Origin: Immersiella caudata
Taxonomy: Eukaryota; Ascomycota; Sordariomycetes; Sordariales; Lasiosphaeriaceae
Direction of reading: 5' to 3'
Assembly: GCA_030512335.1 (NCBI GenBank)
Contig: JAULSU010000002.1
Span: forward strand, 5,208,001 to 5,272,000
DNA length: 64,000 bases
Shown here: in pieces, positions 33,659-46,400 of the stretch
Position numbering within the stretch: position 1 is the first letter of the stretch
Layout of the letters: every line of letters starts with the position of its first letter
Translations under genes and position numbers: made by a program
The notes under the pieces: generated by a model
Databases searched by the model: none
What the model saw: the letters and a program-made list of their open reading frames with translations, nothing else
What the model was told of the DNA's origin: nothing

Positions 33659-34972
33659 TTATACACCGATTCTCATTTTGAAGCCAGGTACAGGGGGAGG
33701 TGAGGTCCGGTCCTTTTGCTTGAAAGTAATCGAGTACGTCTGCACATGTGACTTGTTCAACAAGTCGATCGAAATATCAGTCCACACCGATCTCCACGGC
33801 TGCTGCACGCACGACGAGAGGGTTTTCCGCACCGCCCCGAACTCTTTGCAGTGGATGATGTTCGGCCAGCCCTTTCCAGCGCCCCCATGGAGTTGAGAAA
33901 ATTGCTCCCACAGTAGCGAAGGTGTTGGCAACGTTGTGAGCTTTGCTTTCGGCAAAGCGTCCAGATGTTGGACAACTTGATACCACGCACTCTCTCGGCC
34001 CTCCGGTATGCTATAAACAGTTTGATACGGATCTTTTGATGCGACGATCGAAGGTCGAAACTCGCATACAGTTGCTCCTGCATGCGCATGTCCCAGACAT
34101 TCCCAGGGTTTCTCGCCCCTGGCTTCATATCCGGCTATCGGCACGGACTGGATGACTGTGGAATAGAAAACGGCCCAGAGGAAGGCCCGGAGAGGAGAAA
34201 ATGTGGTTGAAACAACCGGGAGGCAGTCGTATGTTGGCGCTACTTGTGTTTGCTGGTGACGATGCCCGCCTCCTGTGAAGATGTACCCAAGACGCTCAGC
34301 AAGTTTGTCTTCTTGATTCAGACCGCGGAGAGGGCCTGTTCCGTGGAATGCAGGCAAGGATTGGAACTCGGTATCCTTTGGTGTGAGGCCAGCGGCAAGT
34401 GTGGCTGGTTTCTCGAGGTGTCTGGTTTTCGCATTGGCATCCCAAGCATCTCTTATCGTCGGTCCCTCGAGCTGGATTTCAACAACTTGGCATCGCGGGT
34501 CTTCGAGCGGCTCCTCAAAGGTCGACGGGGTAGGGGTTATGGAGGGTGCCGGTGATGCCGGTAACTCTTCACGAGCGAGCTCCGAAACCACATCGCTGAT
34601 GGCGTCCACGATGTCGAGAACGAACTCCTGAGCGCTTTTTTGTTCCATGAAGGCATCCGACAATCCCCTCACCCCGGAAATCTTGTCAAAGTGTTTGGCC
34701 CGTTCTGGAAAGTGATCGAGAATCTCGTTGCTGAAAACCTCTCCCACTGCGCGCAGGAACTTCTTGACAGATCGGCAGCACTGCCTGAGGCTTAGGTCTT
34801 GAAATGTCTCCATGTGCGCGCTGCTCAGGATTGCGTCGATGATCGTGGGGTCATGGTAGCCGTGAGGTGGACATGGCTTCTGTCGGAGCTCGGCGGCGAT
34901 GGACTCGGAGAAGAAGCCGGCCGCCAGCCATGTTGCGCGGTGGAACTGCGCCTTGGTGAGGGGTCGGTCCAT
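33659..34972 (-). CDS. Hypothetical protein of 437 residues
   Basis: A single long frame. It remains open to 35134 only via TTG; the first ATG is 34972 (GCAG ATG GAC), giving MDRPLTKAQFHRATWLAAGF. The N-terminal 150 residues look helical, a Pro/Thr-rich linker follows (PSITPTPSTFEEP), and the C-terminal 200 residues have mixed composition with many Trp and Tyr, for example FSPLRAFLWAVFYSTVI and KPWECLGHAHAGATVCEF. No signal peptide, clear membrane segment or catalytic motif. The family is unknown to me; the length of the open frame and coding bias support a real gene. Confidence 0.65.
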   Translation of the reverse strand: MDRPLTKAQFHRATWLAAGFFSESIAAELRQKPCPPHGYHDPTIIDAILSSAHMETFQDLSLRQCCRSVKKFLRAVGEVFSNEILDHFPERAKHFDKISGVRGLSDAFMEQKSAQEFVLDIVDAISDVVSELAREELPASPAPSITPTPSTFEEPLEDPRCQVVEIQLEGPTIRDAWDANAKTRHLEKPATLAAGLTPKDTEFQSLPAFHGTGPLRGLNQEDKLAERLGYIFTGGGHRHQQTQVAPTYDCLPVVSTTFSPLRAFLWAVFYSTVIQSVPIAGYEARGEKPWECLGHAHAGATVCEFRPSIVASKDPYQTVYSIPEGRESAWYQVVQHLDALPKAKLTTLPTPSLLWEQFSQLHGGAGKGWPNIIHCKEFGAVRKTLSSCVQQPWRSVWTDISIDLLNKSHVQTYSITFKQKDRTSPPPVPGFKMRIGV

Positions 34973-36623
34973 CTGCGAGCTGAAGAAGGGGGAAGAACGG
35001 GAAAAAATTTGGACAGAGTCCCAGATTGTTCGTGGGCATGGCTGAAATTGAGGTCCATGGTATCGTGCTGGAAATGTGGAGGAGTCGGCACACGCCCAAC
35101 CTTCATACCGCCACGGACTGGAGAAAGTTTTCAAACCGCGAGTCGTGGAGTCATGTGAAGACCGTTCCTCTGGTGGCTTGAGCTCACCGTTACGAACGAT
35201 ACCTTGACCGAGCCATCGGCCTGGAAAGTATTACCTACTGTTAATCAGCCTACCACGATGCAACAACCCATTATCAAACTGAAACCCCGCAGCCTAGTGT
35301 TTGACCGAGCTGAAAAAGCACAGAACTTCAGCCTGCGCCCTACCGAAACGGCAGAGACATCATTGGTTGGGGTTACCCGTCGAGGTACCATCGAGGTAAA
35401 GTGCTTACCCCTGTATCCGAGCCCCTGAACCTTCTTTTCGCAAACCGTGGGAGTGAGGCGCAGCTTGAAGCCTACCGATCTAGTCGTTTGCATATAGAGC
35501 TACGAGGCTACCATTTACATTCCATACATGACGTTGGTGCCATCGGAGAAATATCCGTTGACCCGTCAGTCGCTCGAGTCGAACATTTACCCAGCAACCG
35601 GCCAACAAACTGGGAGGAGCCACATCCCGCATCAAGCCACCTCGGAAAGTTTACACAATTAACCGTACGTGAATCCGAGCCGTAGATCTCCGTCATCGTT
35701 GCATGAACGTCTAGCTTTTTGGCTTGGTGATCGTTATGCCTGCCCGTACGCAACGGATGCGCTGTGGATTCTGCTGCCGAAAATATGAAAGCTGTGCCTG
35801 ATTACGTCCGTGATGATTTTCCAGTCCCGTCATTCATAACGGACGTTGGTAGGTCAGTTATTTCCGGTGACAAAACCTGCTTTTGGGTTGGTAAGATCCG
35901 GAGATGTGGTGGTGATAAATTGATTTCAACATTACCCCTTTTCCAATTCGGAACTTCAATTACAAACAACACCTCGTCTGTTCGATAATCAAGTATTTGA
36001 ACACCCTAGTCATTTGTGCCAACTTGCCCAGGAGATTCCACAGGCCATATCTACTCTCAAGTAAAATACTGGCATCTGTTCTCAATAAAATACTTTTCGC
36101 ATCGCGAAACTCCCAGTCCGCCAGTCCTCAATGACATCGACATCCGTGCTGCGTTGCGTCAATCGTGGAGAGGTAACAACAAACGCTGGCCAACAGCAGA
36201 CGCCGTGAAAAATCAACATGAAATCAAGACCTGCATACGATCACATCTTTCCATTCACTTGCTTTTGCCAGACCAGGCCGCGTCCCTAACTACCAGGTAC
36301 CTAGGTCAAACTCGCCCAACCCTGCCCCCGGCCCGCCAATGCGAGAACAAAACATTCCGCACCGTCAATGCTTGAGCCAGAGACTGAAAGTCAAAGAGGA
36401 AACTATAACACATCCCAATAGGTTTCGTTACGCCGGTGACTGAGAGAAAAAAACGAAAACATCGTACAGAGATGAGCGACGAGTGCGGGGGAGAGCAACA
36501 AATCTGCTTTCCCATTAACTACCCACCAATTTCTGCTTCGTAGGCAACGAGGACAAATTCATCCCTGTCCCTCGGCTACCAGCACCCCCAGCAACCACCA
36601 GACTTTGTGTCTGAGCTATGCCC
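34973..36623. other. Intergenic, 1.65 kb, AT-richer than surroundings
   Basis: Between two minus-strand genes. No gene seen; composition drifts AT-rich between about 35750 and 36450. Confidence 0.5.
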
Positions 36624-39600
36624 TTAGTGGTGGTAGTTGTTTCCCCATCCGCGAGGAGGGTTTGCGTAGTAGTTACCGGCGCCACCAAATCCCTGGCCGC
36701 CGTAGCCTCCGTAGCTGTTTTGATGGCCTTGGCCTTGACCCTGACCGCCGCTGGCGCTCATGCCGTAACCACCAGCACCCGACTGGGTTCCATGAAGACC
36801 GTGGCCCTGAAGATGGCTCGGGTATCCGCCATATCCGCCAATGCCAGAGAGCCCACCCTGCTGGGTCGGCTGGGGCGGAGGAAGACCACCCTGCGATGGC
36901 GCGTTGTTAGCCGCGGAACCGGGGCGCGCCGCTGCGCTGAGAGATGGGCTCGGTCCGCTGGCGCCCTTGGCATCGCCAAAGGGCTTCAAGTCATCCGTTG
37001 CCGACGGTCCGTTTCCGGGTTGGGGACCTGTCGCGTTGAAAGATTGGCCGGACTGAGACTGATAAGCCGAAGCGTTGCGTCCGAACGCATCGTGCATGCC
37101 TCCGAAGCCGCTGCTGCCGAGACCCTGTTGCGGGGCAGACTGACCGGGAGCTCCACGGCTGTAGTCGCTCAGGCCTGCGCCGGCACCACTCTCACGGTGA
37201 AGGGCCGACTGTCCGAAACCTCCTGCAGGGGAAGAACCGTAGGCGGGAGGGCCCTGAGGGGACATGCCATACTGATTAGCCTGGTATCCGAGTCCGCCCT
37301 TGCCGTACGGGCCGCCATAGCCGCCACCGTATCCGCCCTGGCCGCCGTAGCCCATGTAGTTCGAGTAGTACTGGTTGGTGTAGTAAGGGTGCGAGTTGTA
37401 CGCATAGTCGTGCTGCGGCTGCTGGCCGTGCGACTGCGCCTGGGTGGTTTGGGCAGCCTGGCCTGGGGCGACCGCCTGGTTCGGAGTAGGAGTGCCGCTG
37501 GCCTGGGCGTCGGCACCTGCGGTGGTACTAAAGCGCCCAGACTGAGCGTGCTGCACGCCGCTCTGCGGGTACTGGCTCAAGCTATCGTTCTGCGCGTTGT
37601 TATATCCGCTGAATGAGCGCTGGGGCTGCGAGGACAGGGCATCCTGTTGACCCTGAGCGCCCGCCTGCTGACCAAAGTTTTGGTTGTTGTAGTAGTTATA
37701 GTTTCTGCTCTGAGCATCGGCAGTGTAGTAAGCCGAAAACTCGCCAGGTGCGGAGCTGAAAGCGCCGCCCGGTTGCTGTTGCGTCTGGGGTTGCGCCGGT
37801 TGCGCCTGTCCGGGGAAACCGCCCTCGAACTGGCTCTGGGCAGCCGAAGCGGTCGCCTGCTGCTGGCCAAAAGAGTCAAATGGCTTCGATGCCGGGAACG
37901 AGGCGGGCTCAGTAGGCGCAGTCTGGCCGAATCGACCAAATTGCTGAGCACTGGGCGCGGTCGGGGGTTGGACGACTGTGATGTCATTGATTAGTTGGTT
38001 GGCAGAGAGAGGCGCTGTGAGGGAATGGGGGTACGCACCCTGCGAAGGAGCTGTGGGGGCTGCCTGGGCCGCAGTGGGTGTCGAAGCTAGTTGGTCGTTA
38101 GCCATGGCAGTCCAAGGCGTTGTGGGAGGATAACCCATACCGGCAGGACCAGTAGGAGGAAGAGTAGCTGCCGGCTTCTGAGCGGCGAAGGCCTCGGGAA
38201 CCGGAGCAGGCTGGACAGGGGGAAGGGAGGTACGGGGATGGGCAATGGGAGAGTCCTCCGGGGGCTGGGGACGGGTCTCTGGCTCCTCGCGGTCGCCATC
38301 GATGTCCTCCTCGTCGTTCAAGCTGAAGGCGCCGAACTGAACAGCGGCACGGTCAACCTGGTCGCGATTGCCGGGCATGCGAACAGCCTCGCGCTGCTCA
38401 AGGATCCGGCGTGTGTGGCTCGGCGTGCGCGTCGCGGTGCGCTCTGTAGCCTTTGTGGCCGTCGTTGCGTAGCCGCTCGCAGGGGTACGAGCGGGCTGAT
38501 GCTGTTGCTGAGAGGCCGACAACGGGGTTGCGGTCGCGTTGGGCTGAGCTCGGGGATCCCATGAGTCCGTCGCCTCGCTGCGAGCTGTGCCTTCAGGGGC
38601 GGGCTTCGACTCGTCAATGATCTGCTCGAGGTTGGTCTCCGTCAACTGGTCCTTGGAAGGCAGGAGCGCGACCTCAGGAACCACTACAACCGGGACAGCA
38701 GGCGGGGGTGGAGTAGGATATGTGGGTTGCTCTTCGGGCTCGACCGGGGCAGGCTCGGCTTCGACGAAAGGCTCTGGTTCGGGCTCGGCTGGAGTAGGCT
38801 CGGCGGGAGGAAGGGGCTCGATCACCGGCTCGGCAGGCTTCGAGGCGGGTGCCTCCTTCGACTTCGCTGCCGGCTTCGGCGCGGTGACCTGTCTCAGCAT
38901 GCTTGCCCAAGTCTTGGGCGCATTGTCGGCAGGCTTGGGGGCGGTGGAGACTGCAGCAGCGGGAGCTGAAGGAGTAGGCTCTGCAGCAACAGGCTCGGGG
39001 GTGGGAGTGTCCCAATCATCGGTTGCCTTGGTGTTCCATTCGGGGGATTCTTCGGTCGGGACTGACAGCTGGGTAGTATCCTTCGTGCGGGTGCCATTGG
39101 TCGTGGCAACGATAGATTTTCCACGAGCGCCGCCCCGGCCGCCTCGCTCTGTAGCCCTGCCGCGTCCACCGCGAACGCCGTCAGTGCGACCGCCTCGGGC
39201 AGGCCGCAATCCCCCACCGGGAGCCGAATCGGCGGTCGTCGTGGTAAAAGTGTCATTCTTCCCCTTGGGGCGGATGCGCTCTTTCTTGGGCTTGGAAACT
39301 TCGCCCCACTGCGCGATCGAGCCTGGCCGAAGAGTCAGAGGTTAGCCATTTGGTCATGCGGAGCTGCACCGTTGGCCGCACCGATGCGATACGCGTCGGC
39401 GGGCCTCAATCAGCGCGGCGCAAAGCTGCGCGGCTGAGTGAGATGCCAGCCCGAAGCGAGCTGCACACAAGCAGCGGGCGCTGAGCGGGAGATGGAGCTT
39501 ACCCTCGGCGATGCGGGAGACAGCAAGGTTTTCGTCGCCATCCGTCTCTCGCAGAGCGAACAAGATATCGACCTCGGACCAGTCGGGGACGATTTCCTTG

Positions 39601-39824
39601 ATGAGGCTGACCTTTGAGCCGTATTGCTTCTTGAGTTGGCCGACCTCGCCCTCGTCCTCTAGGGTGGGCAGCGCGGAATCTGTGTCGTGCTTGGAGTCGC
39701 CATTGGTAGCTGGAGTCCGGCTTGCGATGCGGCTTCCGCCTCGAGTCGAATGTCCTCCGCCACGGCCTCCGCGACCAGAGCCTCTGCCGCGCGCGGCGGC
39801 GGGTCTGGACTGTACCTCAGACAT
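36624..39824 (-). CDS. def1: RNA polymerase II degradation factor 1 (DEF1) homologue
   Basis: Two exons: 39824-39503 and 39322-36624, with a 180-base phase-1 intron (GTAAGC...CAG); 1006 residues. ATG 39824 gives MSEVQSRPAAARGRG and an RGG-rich start. A CUE domain, which binds ubiquitin, follows at about 60-105 (SLIKEIVPDWSEVDILFALR). The basic GEVSKPKKERIRPKGKN is across the splice. The long C-terminal region is low-complexity: Pro/Glu/Ala-rich, then Gln/Gly/Tyr/Asn-rich with YGGQGGYGGGYGG runs, ending NNYHH. This architecture is that of Def1, which brings the elongin-cullin ligase to stalled RNA polymerase II after DNA damage; in yeast it is processed by the proteasome to enter the nucleus. 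The prion-like tail suggests self-association. The intron is longer than most here. Confidence 0.88.
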
Positions 39825-41514
39825 TGCTGAGATGTGGTGTGTGAGTGAAGAAGAATTTGGGGAGAAGTCGCGTCTCAGCGGCAGCCAGCACGAGCGAGCA
39901 GAATCGGACAAGAGACGAGGAAAACAGACGGCAGAGTGACAAAAGTGGTTTTAGTCCGCACTAGGCGAATCGAGTGCGATCCTGGTGATGGATCGAGCCA
40001 GGTGGTGAACGAGGTGCTTTGGGGAGAACGGCATGCAAGAGTGAATGGTGGAAGGGAGCGAGCCAAGGAAGAACGAGGTTCAGTTTTTGACGATTCAGAA
40101 TTGACCCGCCCCAAAAAAGAAAAGCTGAGGCCACCTGCAACGACGCACCCACACTGCGTGCGCTGGCCCAGGACCCCAAGGTTCAAGCACCAGAACCAAA
40201 GAACCGCAACGATGCAAGCAGAAGATGCGAGCCAGCAGAAAGTATTTGGGACAAGTCAATTAATTCGCCAGGGAATAATGATTTATTTTCTACGATTTAT
40301 TTTTGTTTTTCTCTTCGAGAGCTCCTGCCATGGCCTTACCAGGGCACGAAGCGTTTCCACTGTCAGAGGCGAAGACGACACACGGACAGGGTCCGATGCT
40401 GCAGGCCACACATACGCGCTGTGCTGACCGAAGTCACGCAGCCCCAGCCCTGGGCAGCAAGCCTGGCAGCAAGCCCGGCTACGTTTGGTAGAAGACAAAG
40501 GCACAACGCTGGAGCTTCGTGCAATTTTGCCAATGCCCAACGGCTACGTCAATTGGCACAAGGCGGATTGAATCAAGACGTGCACGCATTGCCGTTTGCC
40601 TCCTGGGGCACCTGATCCACGAGCACACAAATTGGGCCATCCTAGAACCGAAGACAAAGGAGGCGAAGCTGACCCGCCCGCATGGAGGTTAGTTGAAGTG
40701 CCCAGCTGCCCTGCTGCCTGGCCTCACCCGTCCCTCTGCGCCGATGGTTGGCTGCGATGGGTGGCGTGGTGGATTGGCGCGTGCTCAGGTTGTCGTGCAA
40801 CACAGCGCTAGTCTTCTGAGCGAAACGACGTCAGGGCTTCCATCCTCCAGGCACGGATCTAAAGCGGTCTAGCCCGGATCTTAATCAGGAAACGGCGGAG
40901 ATGTCACATGACTGCCGTTTGCTAGGGCCTCCGAAGCGCGTCAACAGATCGAAAATGCATAGAATAAAAGCGACAACGAGAGGCCAGTTGTGTTAACCCT
41001 CCACTAGCCGCTGGGCCTGACTGGCTTGAAACTCCGGGATCGTGTGTGGGACCGCGCTGTTTGCGGGCATTGGCGTTGCACGAACATCCCCTTCCAACGC
41101 CGCCGGGCTTGTCCGGCGGTGAAGGTTGAGTTGAACAAAGAAGCTTGTAGTATTCGAAGATGGATGAAAACAACAAAAACACCCCTGACCAAATACGGAG
41201 TGGGAGACAGCGAACGATGAAAAGGGGTTAAAGCACATGGCAGGCCGTTTCAACCTTGAAACCACGGCTTGTCGGTGTTCGGGTAGCTGATAAGATAAGA
41301 ACCGGCACGCCAAGCCAAAGCCAAGGTGGGCCGATTTGGCAGCAGCCAAGTGACTTCTGACCTCACCTCCTCAGAACCACACCACTAACATCATCGATTG
41401 CGGGCGAAAGTGCCATCCCGACGCCTGGGGAACCCATCTTCCCAAATCGCAACCTGTCGCACCATGTGCGAATAATTCGAAACCATCAAATTCTTCTCTT
41501 CCTGCGCCGGAAAG
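39825..41514. other. Divergent intergenic region, 1.7 kb
   Basis: Promoter sequence for DEF1 and the 422-residue gene. No gene seen; contains short direct repeats such as CTGGCAGCAAGCC/CCTGGGCAGCAAGCC near 40450. Confidence 0.45.
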
Positions 41515-42783
41515 ATGGTCAAGTCGACGGCGGCTCTGAGCTCGCTCAAAGCCCTCTTCCCCCCGATTCACCAGCCACTTCCCCTCACCACCTCGGAGTC
41601 GCGGAGGCTGCTCAACGCCCTTACGACCACCTTTCGCACGCGACTCGACGAAGAACATGGCTTTACCGAGCCTCTCCCCAAGCTCCCCGCCGTCACGAAG
41701 CTCCCCTCCGCCACCGACCCCGCACCGTTCCCATCAGCCCGCGGCCGCCCTACAGACCAGCACCTGGGCTCCATTCTGAAAAACCCCTTGTTCAAACAAC
41801 ACGAACCAATCAAGACCCCCTTAAGCACCATGGAGCCAAACGAGGTGTTCGAGAGTGCCGTGGCAAAGGGCCTGATGACAATTCCGCGCGCCCGCGGCTA
41901 TTTACTCACCGTGAGGGCACGCGCCCTGGCACGCGAAAAATCGCACGACCGGTGGCTGCTAGCATCTGCTAGCAAAGCGATGGCGCGGTCGGGCGCTGGG
42001 CTCCGGGTTGTTCAATGGCTACGAGCCTCAGGCCAAGAACGGCAGCTCAGGTTTTTATCAGACCAAACATTTACTCCAGTTCTGATGTCCTTCATGGTGG
42101 CCGAGGGTCTTGAGGAGTTGGCCATGGAGTGGTTCCAGAGACTATGGAGTGGTGAAGGGAAGGAATTAGAGGCGCGCAAAATCTTGCCCAATCTCTTTGC
42201 GGACTTCACCATGGCCAAGAGCTTGCAAATGGGACAGGCCAGCGCCTTTGAGACTGTTTGCCAGGCCGAACAACAGGTGGTGAAATACCGTCATACTTAT
42301 CACAGCCTCATGCCGGCATGGATCCGTGCCACTCGGGGTACAACGCGGTTTCAGGAATGTCCGGGGAACCCAGCATCAGCGGCGTCATTCGAGCAGTTTG
42401 GCGACTTGGAAATTCAGTTCAAACACGACCGGAAAATTGTCTTACCCCCAGACCTGGACCGCGCACACCTTGAGCTCTACCACCCTACAAAACCGTCACC
42501 GGAGCTTGCTCTCGAGTTCTTGGCTAGGGAACCTATCTGGGAAAAGGGCGTGACTGCCACCAATTCCCAGGTATTATCTGAGTTTGTCCGACGCTTGCAC
42601 CTCCTTGTTGCAGACACGGCTCGACATTTGGTCAGCATCGGCGAAAAGGAAAAGTCGCAGGCGGTTTGGGAGATGTTCGGTGAGCATCTTGCTTCCTTTA
42701 ACCACGACCTCGACGGTGTTGCCGCATTGCTGGGCGTGAAAGACCAGTCGAACAAGCCAGGAGCTGTTCTAGGCTTGAGGTAG
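41515..42783 (+). CDS. Conserved-looking protein of 422 residues, unknown function
   Basis: A single exon starting at ATG 41515 (AAAG ATG GTC). The N-terminus is basic and hydroxylated (MVKSTAALSSLKALFPPIHQ) and could be a mitochondrial presequence, though this is only a guess. From about residue 105 the protein is helical with repeating hairpins: MEPNEVFESAVAKGLMTIPR, RWLLASASKAMARSG, SFMVAEGLEELAMEWFQRLW. That pattern is reminiscent of PPR-like organellar proteins but I could not define a 35-residue repeat. The C-terminal helix ends SFNHDLDGVAALLGVKDQ. No catalytic motif. Codon use is normal for the region. Confidence 0.75.
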   Translation: MVKSTAALSSLKALFPPIHQPLPLTTSESRRLLNALTTTFRTRLDEEHGFTEPLPKLPAVTKLPSATDPAPFPSARGRPTDQHLGSILKNPLFKQHEPIKTPLSTMEPNEVFESAVAKGLMTIPRARGYLLTVRARALAREKSHDRWLLASASKAMARSGAGLRVVQWLRASGQERQLRFLSDQTFTPVLMSFMVAEGLEELAMEWFQRLWSGEGKELEARKILPNLFADFTMAKSLQMGQASAFETVCQAEQQVVKYRHTYHSLMPAWIRATRGTTRFQECPGNPASAASFEQFGDLEIQFKHDRKIVLPPDLDRAHLELYHPTKPSPELALEFLAREPIWEKGVTATNSQVLSEFVRRLHLLVADTARHLVSIGEKEKSQAVWEMFGEHLASFNHDLDGVAALLGVKDQSNKPGAVLGLR

Positions 42784-43421
42784 TAGAAGATCCGAGACTG
42801 GCGCAATGCTAGTCCTGTGTCATCCTGCTGCCTCGGGAGCCCGAGAGTGTGCTGCAAGCCCAAGTGCCAGCGCTGCAATGCTATCCTCGATGGCTTCATT
42901 TGCATAAACTGCGCAATGGCGTCCTCGTCATCGGAAGAGTAATGCTCGGGAGATCTGTTTTGAGAGTTCGTGGAGAACGGTGACGCATGACCGAAAGCGG
43001 TCATCCGGGAGCATCGGCAAGATACGCTGGGGGTCTTTCTCAGCTACCGATTCACCAAGTGGGAGATATTTTCTCCCTCAGAGACATCCCCCAAAAGGTG
43101 CGCAAAACCGCCCAAGGCCAAATTCACGGTCCGGCGGTGTGGACAGGGTTACGGGGGGAACATGGAACTTGTTGTACATATTTGAGTTGGAACTATGCTC
43201 CATTACCAACAGGGGAAAGAATAGAACACCCATCTCTTCGCAATTTTATATTGCTAATCATTCTTCATTACACGTATTACGTCGTGTACTATACAATCAT
43301 GTACGCTGGTCTAGATCAAACAACAGGATATCGGGACCATCCAGAAGAAAAAAGAGAAGTAGCAAAGCAAACTTCACGCTCGTACAAATACAACCATTCC
43401 AACCCCTTTTCTATCCCCGAC
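42784..43421. other. Convergent intergenic region
   Basis: Contains the two 3' ends. A minus-strand frame beginning at ATG 43004 crosses into the 422-residue gene as antisense; see findings. Confidence 0.4.
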
Positions 43422-46400
43422 TCACCCCCCACCCCACCCCTCGCGCCCCTCGGCCTGTTCCATCTCCCCCTCCAACCCATTCACCACCCTCAACGCCCGC
43501 CTAGGCTTCATCACGACATTAAAGAAACTCGGCTCCTGCCCATCCAGCAATCTCTCGGCGCTCGACATGCTCCCTCCACTATCCCTCCGCCTCGGCATCT
43601 GCTGCCCATCCTCATCTTCCTCCTCTTCCACAACCACACCCGCCCCCGTCCCCGGAGAACTCCCACTCCCCGTCGCCGTAAGCGGGCTGGGCCTACTCAT
43701 CCCGCTTCCACTCGCGCTACTCTCCGCATGCCACGACGGTCGGGCAGGATACAAACCACTTCCCGTCCCGCTGTTGCTCGGACTACTATCCGCCCACGAG
43801 GGTCTCGCCGCGTATAAACCACCTGCAGCACCGGGTGGAGGCGACAGGCCACCACCTTGAGTATGGCCATACCCACCATCCGCCTCATCATCCCCCAGCC
43901 CAAAAAACAACTTTGGTTCCGTCGCCGGAAGATTCATATTCCCACTCCACCCCGCAGAGTCAGCCGTGCTGGTAGACAACCTAGATCGATGTCTCGACGC
44001 AATAGCCGGTTCAGCCATGGGCGCAATCGAAGTCATTGTATCTCTCTTTTCACTCATTGCTGCTGCACCACCGTGGAGATTCTCAGTAGATGTTGCGTGC
44101 TGAGCAGTTCTACCGCCGCCAAAGAAGGCGGCGAGTCCGCTTGCTGCGGATGCACCGGCGGGATTGTAGTGGTTGGTTAGGGCGAGGTGGCTGCGGTATG
44201 CGCGGACTTGGCGACGGTAGAGCCAGGCGCAGTAGCCTAGGTAGAGGGAGAGGAGGCCGGCGAGGGCGGCGATTACGCCTGCGGCGATGAGGCCTGGGCG
44301 GCGGGTGTCACTGGATGGAGATGAGGAGGAGGAGGAGTCGCCGGGGGAAGGCATGCCGCCGGTGGCGTCGGGGCCCCATTGGGTTACGGTGGCGGTGGTT
44401 CCGGCGGCGGTGATAGTGAAGACGGGGGGCTTTCCCGTGGCGAAAGGGCCGTCGGTGGCAGGGCCGGCAGCGGGGGTGGTTGCGGTGGCGCCGCCGGAGG
44501 AGTCGCCGCCGATGACGCTGGCGACGACGTCGGGGACTTTGCAGCCGTAGGAATTGGCGAGGACCGAGTTGTCCGGGTGGATATCGGGCGGGTGGTTGAG
44601 GGCGTTGAAGCGGTTGGTCCAGCGGAGGGCGCTGGCGTCGAAGATGAAGACGCCGGGGGACTCGCAGGGGATGGAGGTGGTGTTGACGTAGCCGCCGACG
44701 ATGATGATTTGACCGTCGCGGAGGTTGCAGGTGTGGCCGGCGCGGGGAGGGGGGCTGTTGTCGTCTTGATCGACGCGGATCCAGGTGAAGGAGGGAATGG
44801 AGAGGATGTACATGTCTCCGTATTGCGTTTGGCCCATCTGTGCATGTTAGCCCCTATTCATGCCGCTGACGCGCTTTCAATGAGATAGCTCACATAAGGC
44901 TGCAGGTTCTGCCCGCCGTACAGGTAAATGTTGAAACTCGACGCGTCCGGCGCAGATGCAATCACAGCACAGGGATTCACCCTCACCCCCGGCGCATCCC
45001 CGCTCGTCTTTTGATGGAACCACTCCGACGTTGCAATGTCGTACACATCGAGCGTCTCCATCGACTCGGAGAAGGTCTCGGAGACACCATCTGTGGTGCC
45101 GCCGCCCAGACCGATCAACACCCCCTTTTCACCCCATCCGGGCACAAACACGAGCACGCCATCCGCCCGCTCGGGAAAGCCGGCGCCAGACAGGATTTTA
45201 CCCTGTGTGATGTTTCGGAAAGCACCTCCCGGCCCGGCACCAGAACCACTGGCAAGGGCTTCCACGCCATCATTGGTGTACCCAGGGTGAGTGAACTCCA
45301 AGAGGCTCTTGAGGTACACGCGGGCGGTGTGGATGGACCAGCCGGGGGTAGTATAGAGGTCGAGATGGCCGCCAAAGTACCAGCTCAGGCCGAGTTCAGG
45401 GACCGAAATGCCGGCTCCTTCGGCGGAGCGCTGAACGGGGGCGTCGCCGGGGTCGGAGTGATTGCCTTTGGAGGTTCGAGGGACGGGGAATTCGGTCCAT
45501 GACTGGCTGTGGATGCTGTATTTCCAGAGGGATTCCGGTGCGGGCTCGACAGGCGGCTTATCTGAGAAGAGGCCGCCGTAGAGGTATAGGTTGTTGTAGT
45601 CGTTCCATAGGTACCCGTTGGCGACCGCGGGTGGACCTGAGGGTTGAGCAAGGCCACGGAATGAGGGGGCGCTGGTGTCCCATGACTTTGTGAGATCAAG
45701 GGTGAGGAAGTCGTTGTCTAGTTGCGCTGTCAGCTGATGCCCAGCTTGAGAGAAAGGGAGAAACTCACTCCAAGTATCCGAGTTCTGATCCGACGTGCTC
45801 TTCGCCTGACCGCCGTAGATGTACAACGTTCCATTCAGCAACGCAGCTACGCATGTTAGCATCATCTCCTTTATAATTTCTTTTTCACGGTGAAAAAACT
45901 TACTCTGCTGACTCCACCGCTTGCACACCTTGGTCGGACTCGGCGCCCTCGTATCCAACACCGGCCCAAACCCCTTCGGCCTCTGCTGAATGACGCCTGC
46001 ATCCGCACCGCTCACCACCACTTTCTCACTCCTCCCATTAAAATACCCAAACCCCGGCAACACCACAGCAATCAACAACGCAATCGTCGTGATCCTCGAC
46101 ATACCCGCCATCCCCGGCGGCGCCGCACTCGCAGCTGCCCTGATCTTGGGCCTCCTCCCCGGCGAAAACCTCGAATACCACTTCTGCGACGCCGACACCG
46201 CCGACGTAGGCGTGGTCGGCTCCGTCAACCCCCCTGCCTCCTCCTCTTGTCTCTGCTGCTCACCCCCACTTGTATCACCCCTCCCGTCGTCACTCTCCGT
46301 CTCGATCCCCCCACCAAACCTCACCTCGCGCTTCGTGCCCTCCGCACTCGACGGCGTCGAAGACAAGCCCGTAATCTCCCCAAACACCTTCTCATCCGGC

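Noticed and set aside
36618..37616. Plus-strand frame of 332 codons opposite DEF1
   Set aside because: Antisense to low-complexity Gln/Gly/Ala codons of DEF1; no start signals or domain.
42784..43421. Kelch gene extended or separate gene to the right of 43422
   Set aside because: The TAG at 43422 closes the kelch frame and the sequence beyond is low-complexity 3' region.
44379..44888. Plus-strand Gly/Ala/Val-rich frame
   Set aside because: Antisense to the C-rich exon 4 of the kelch gene.
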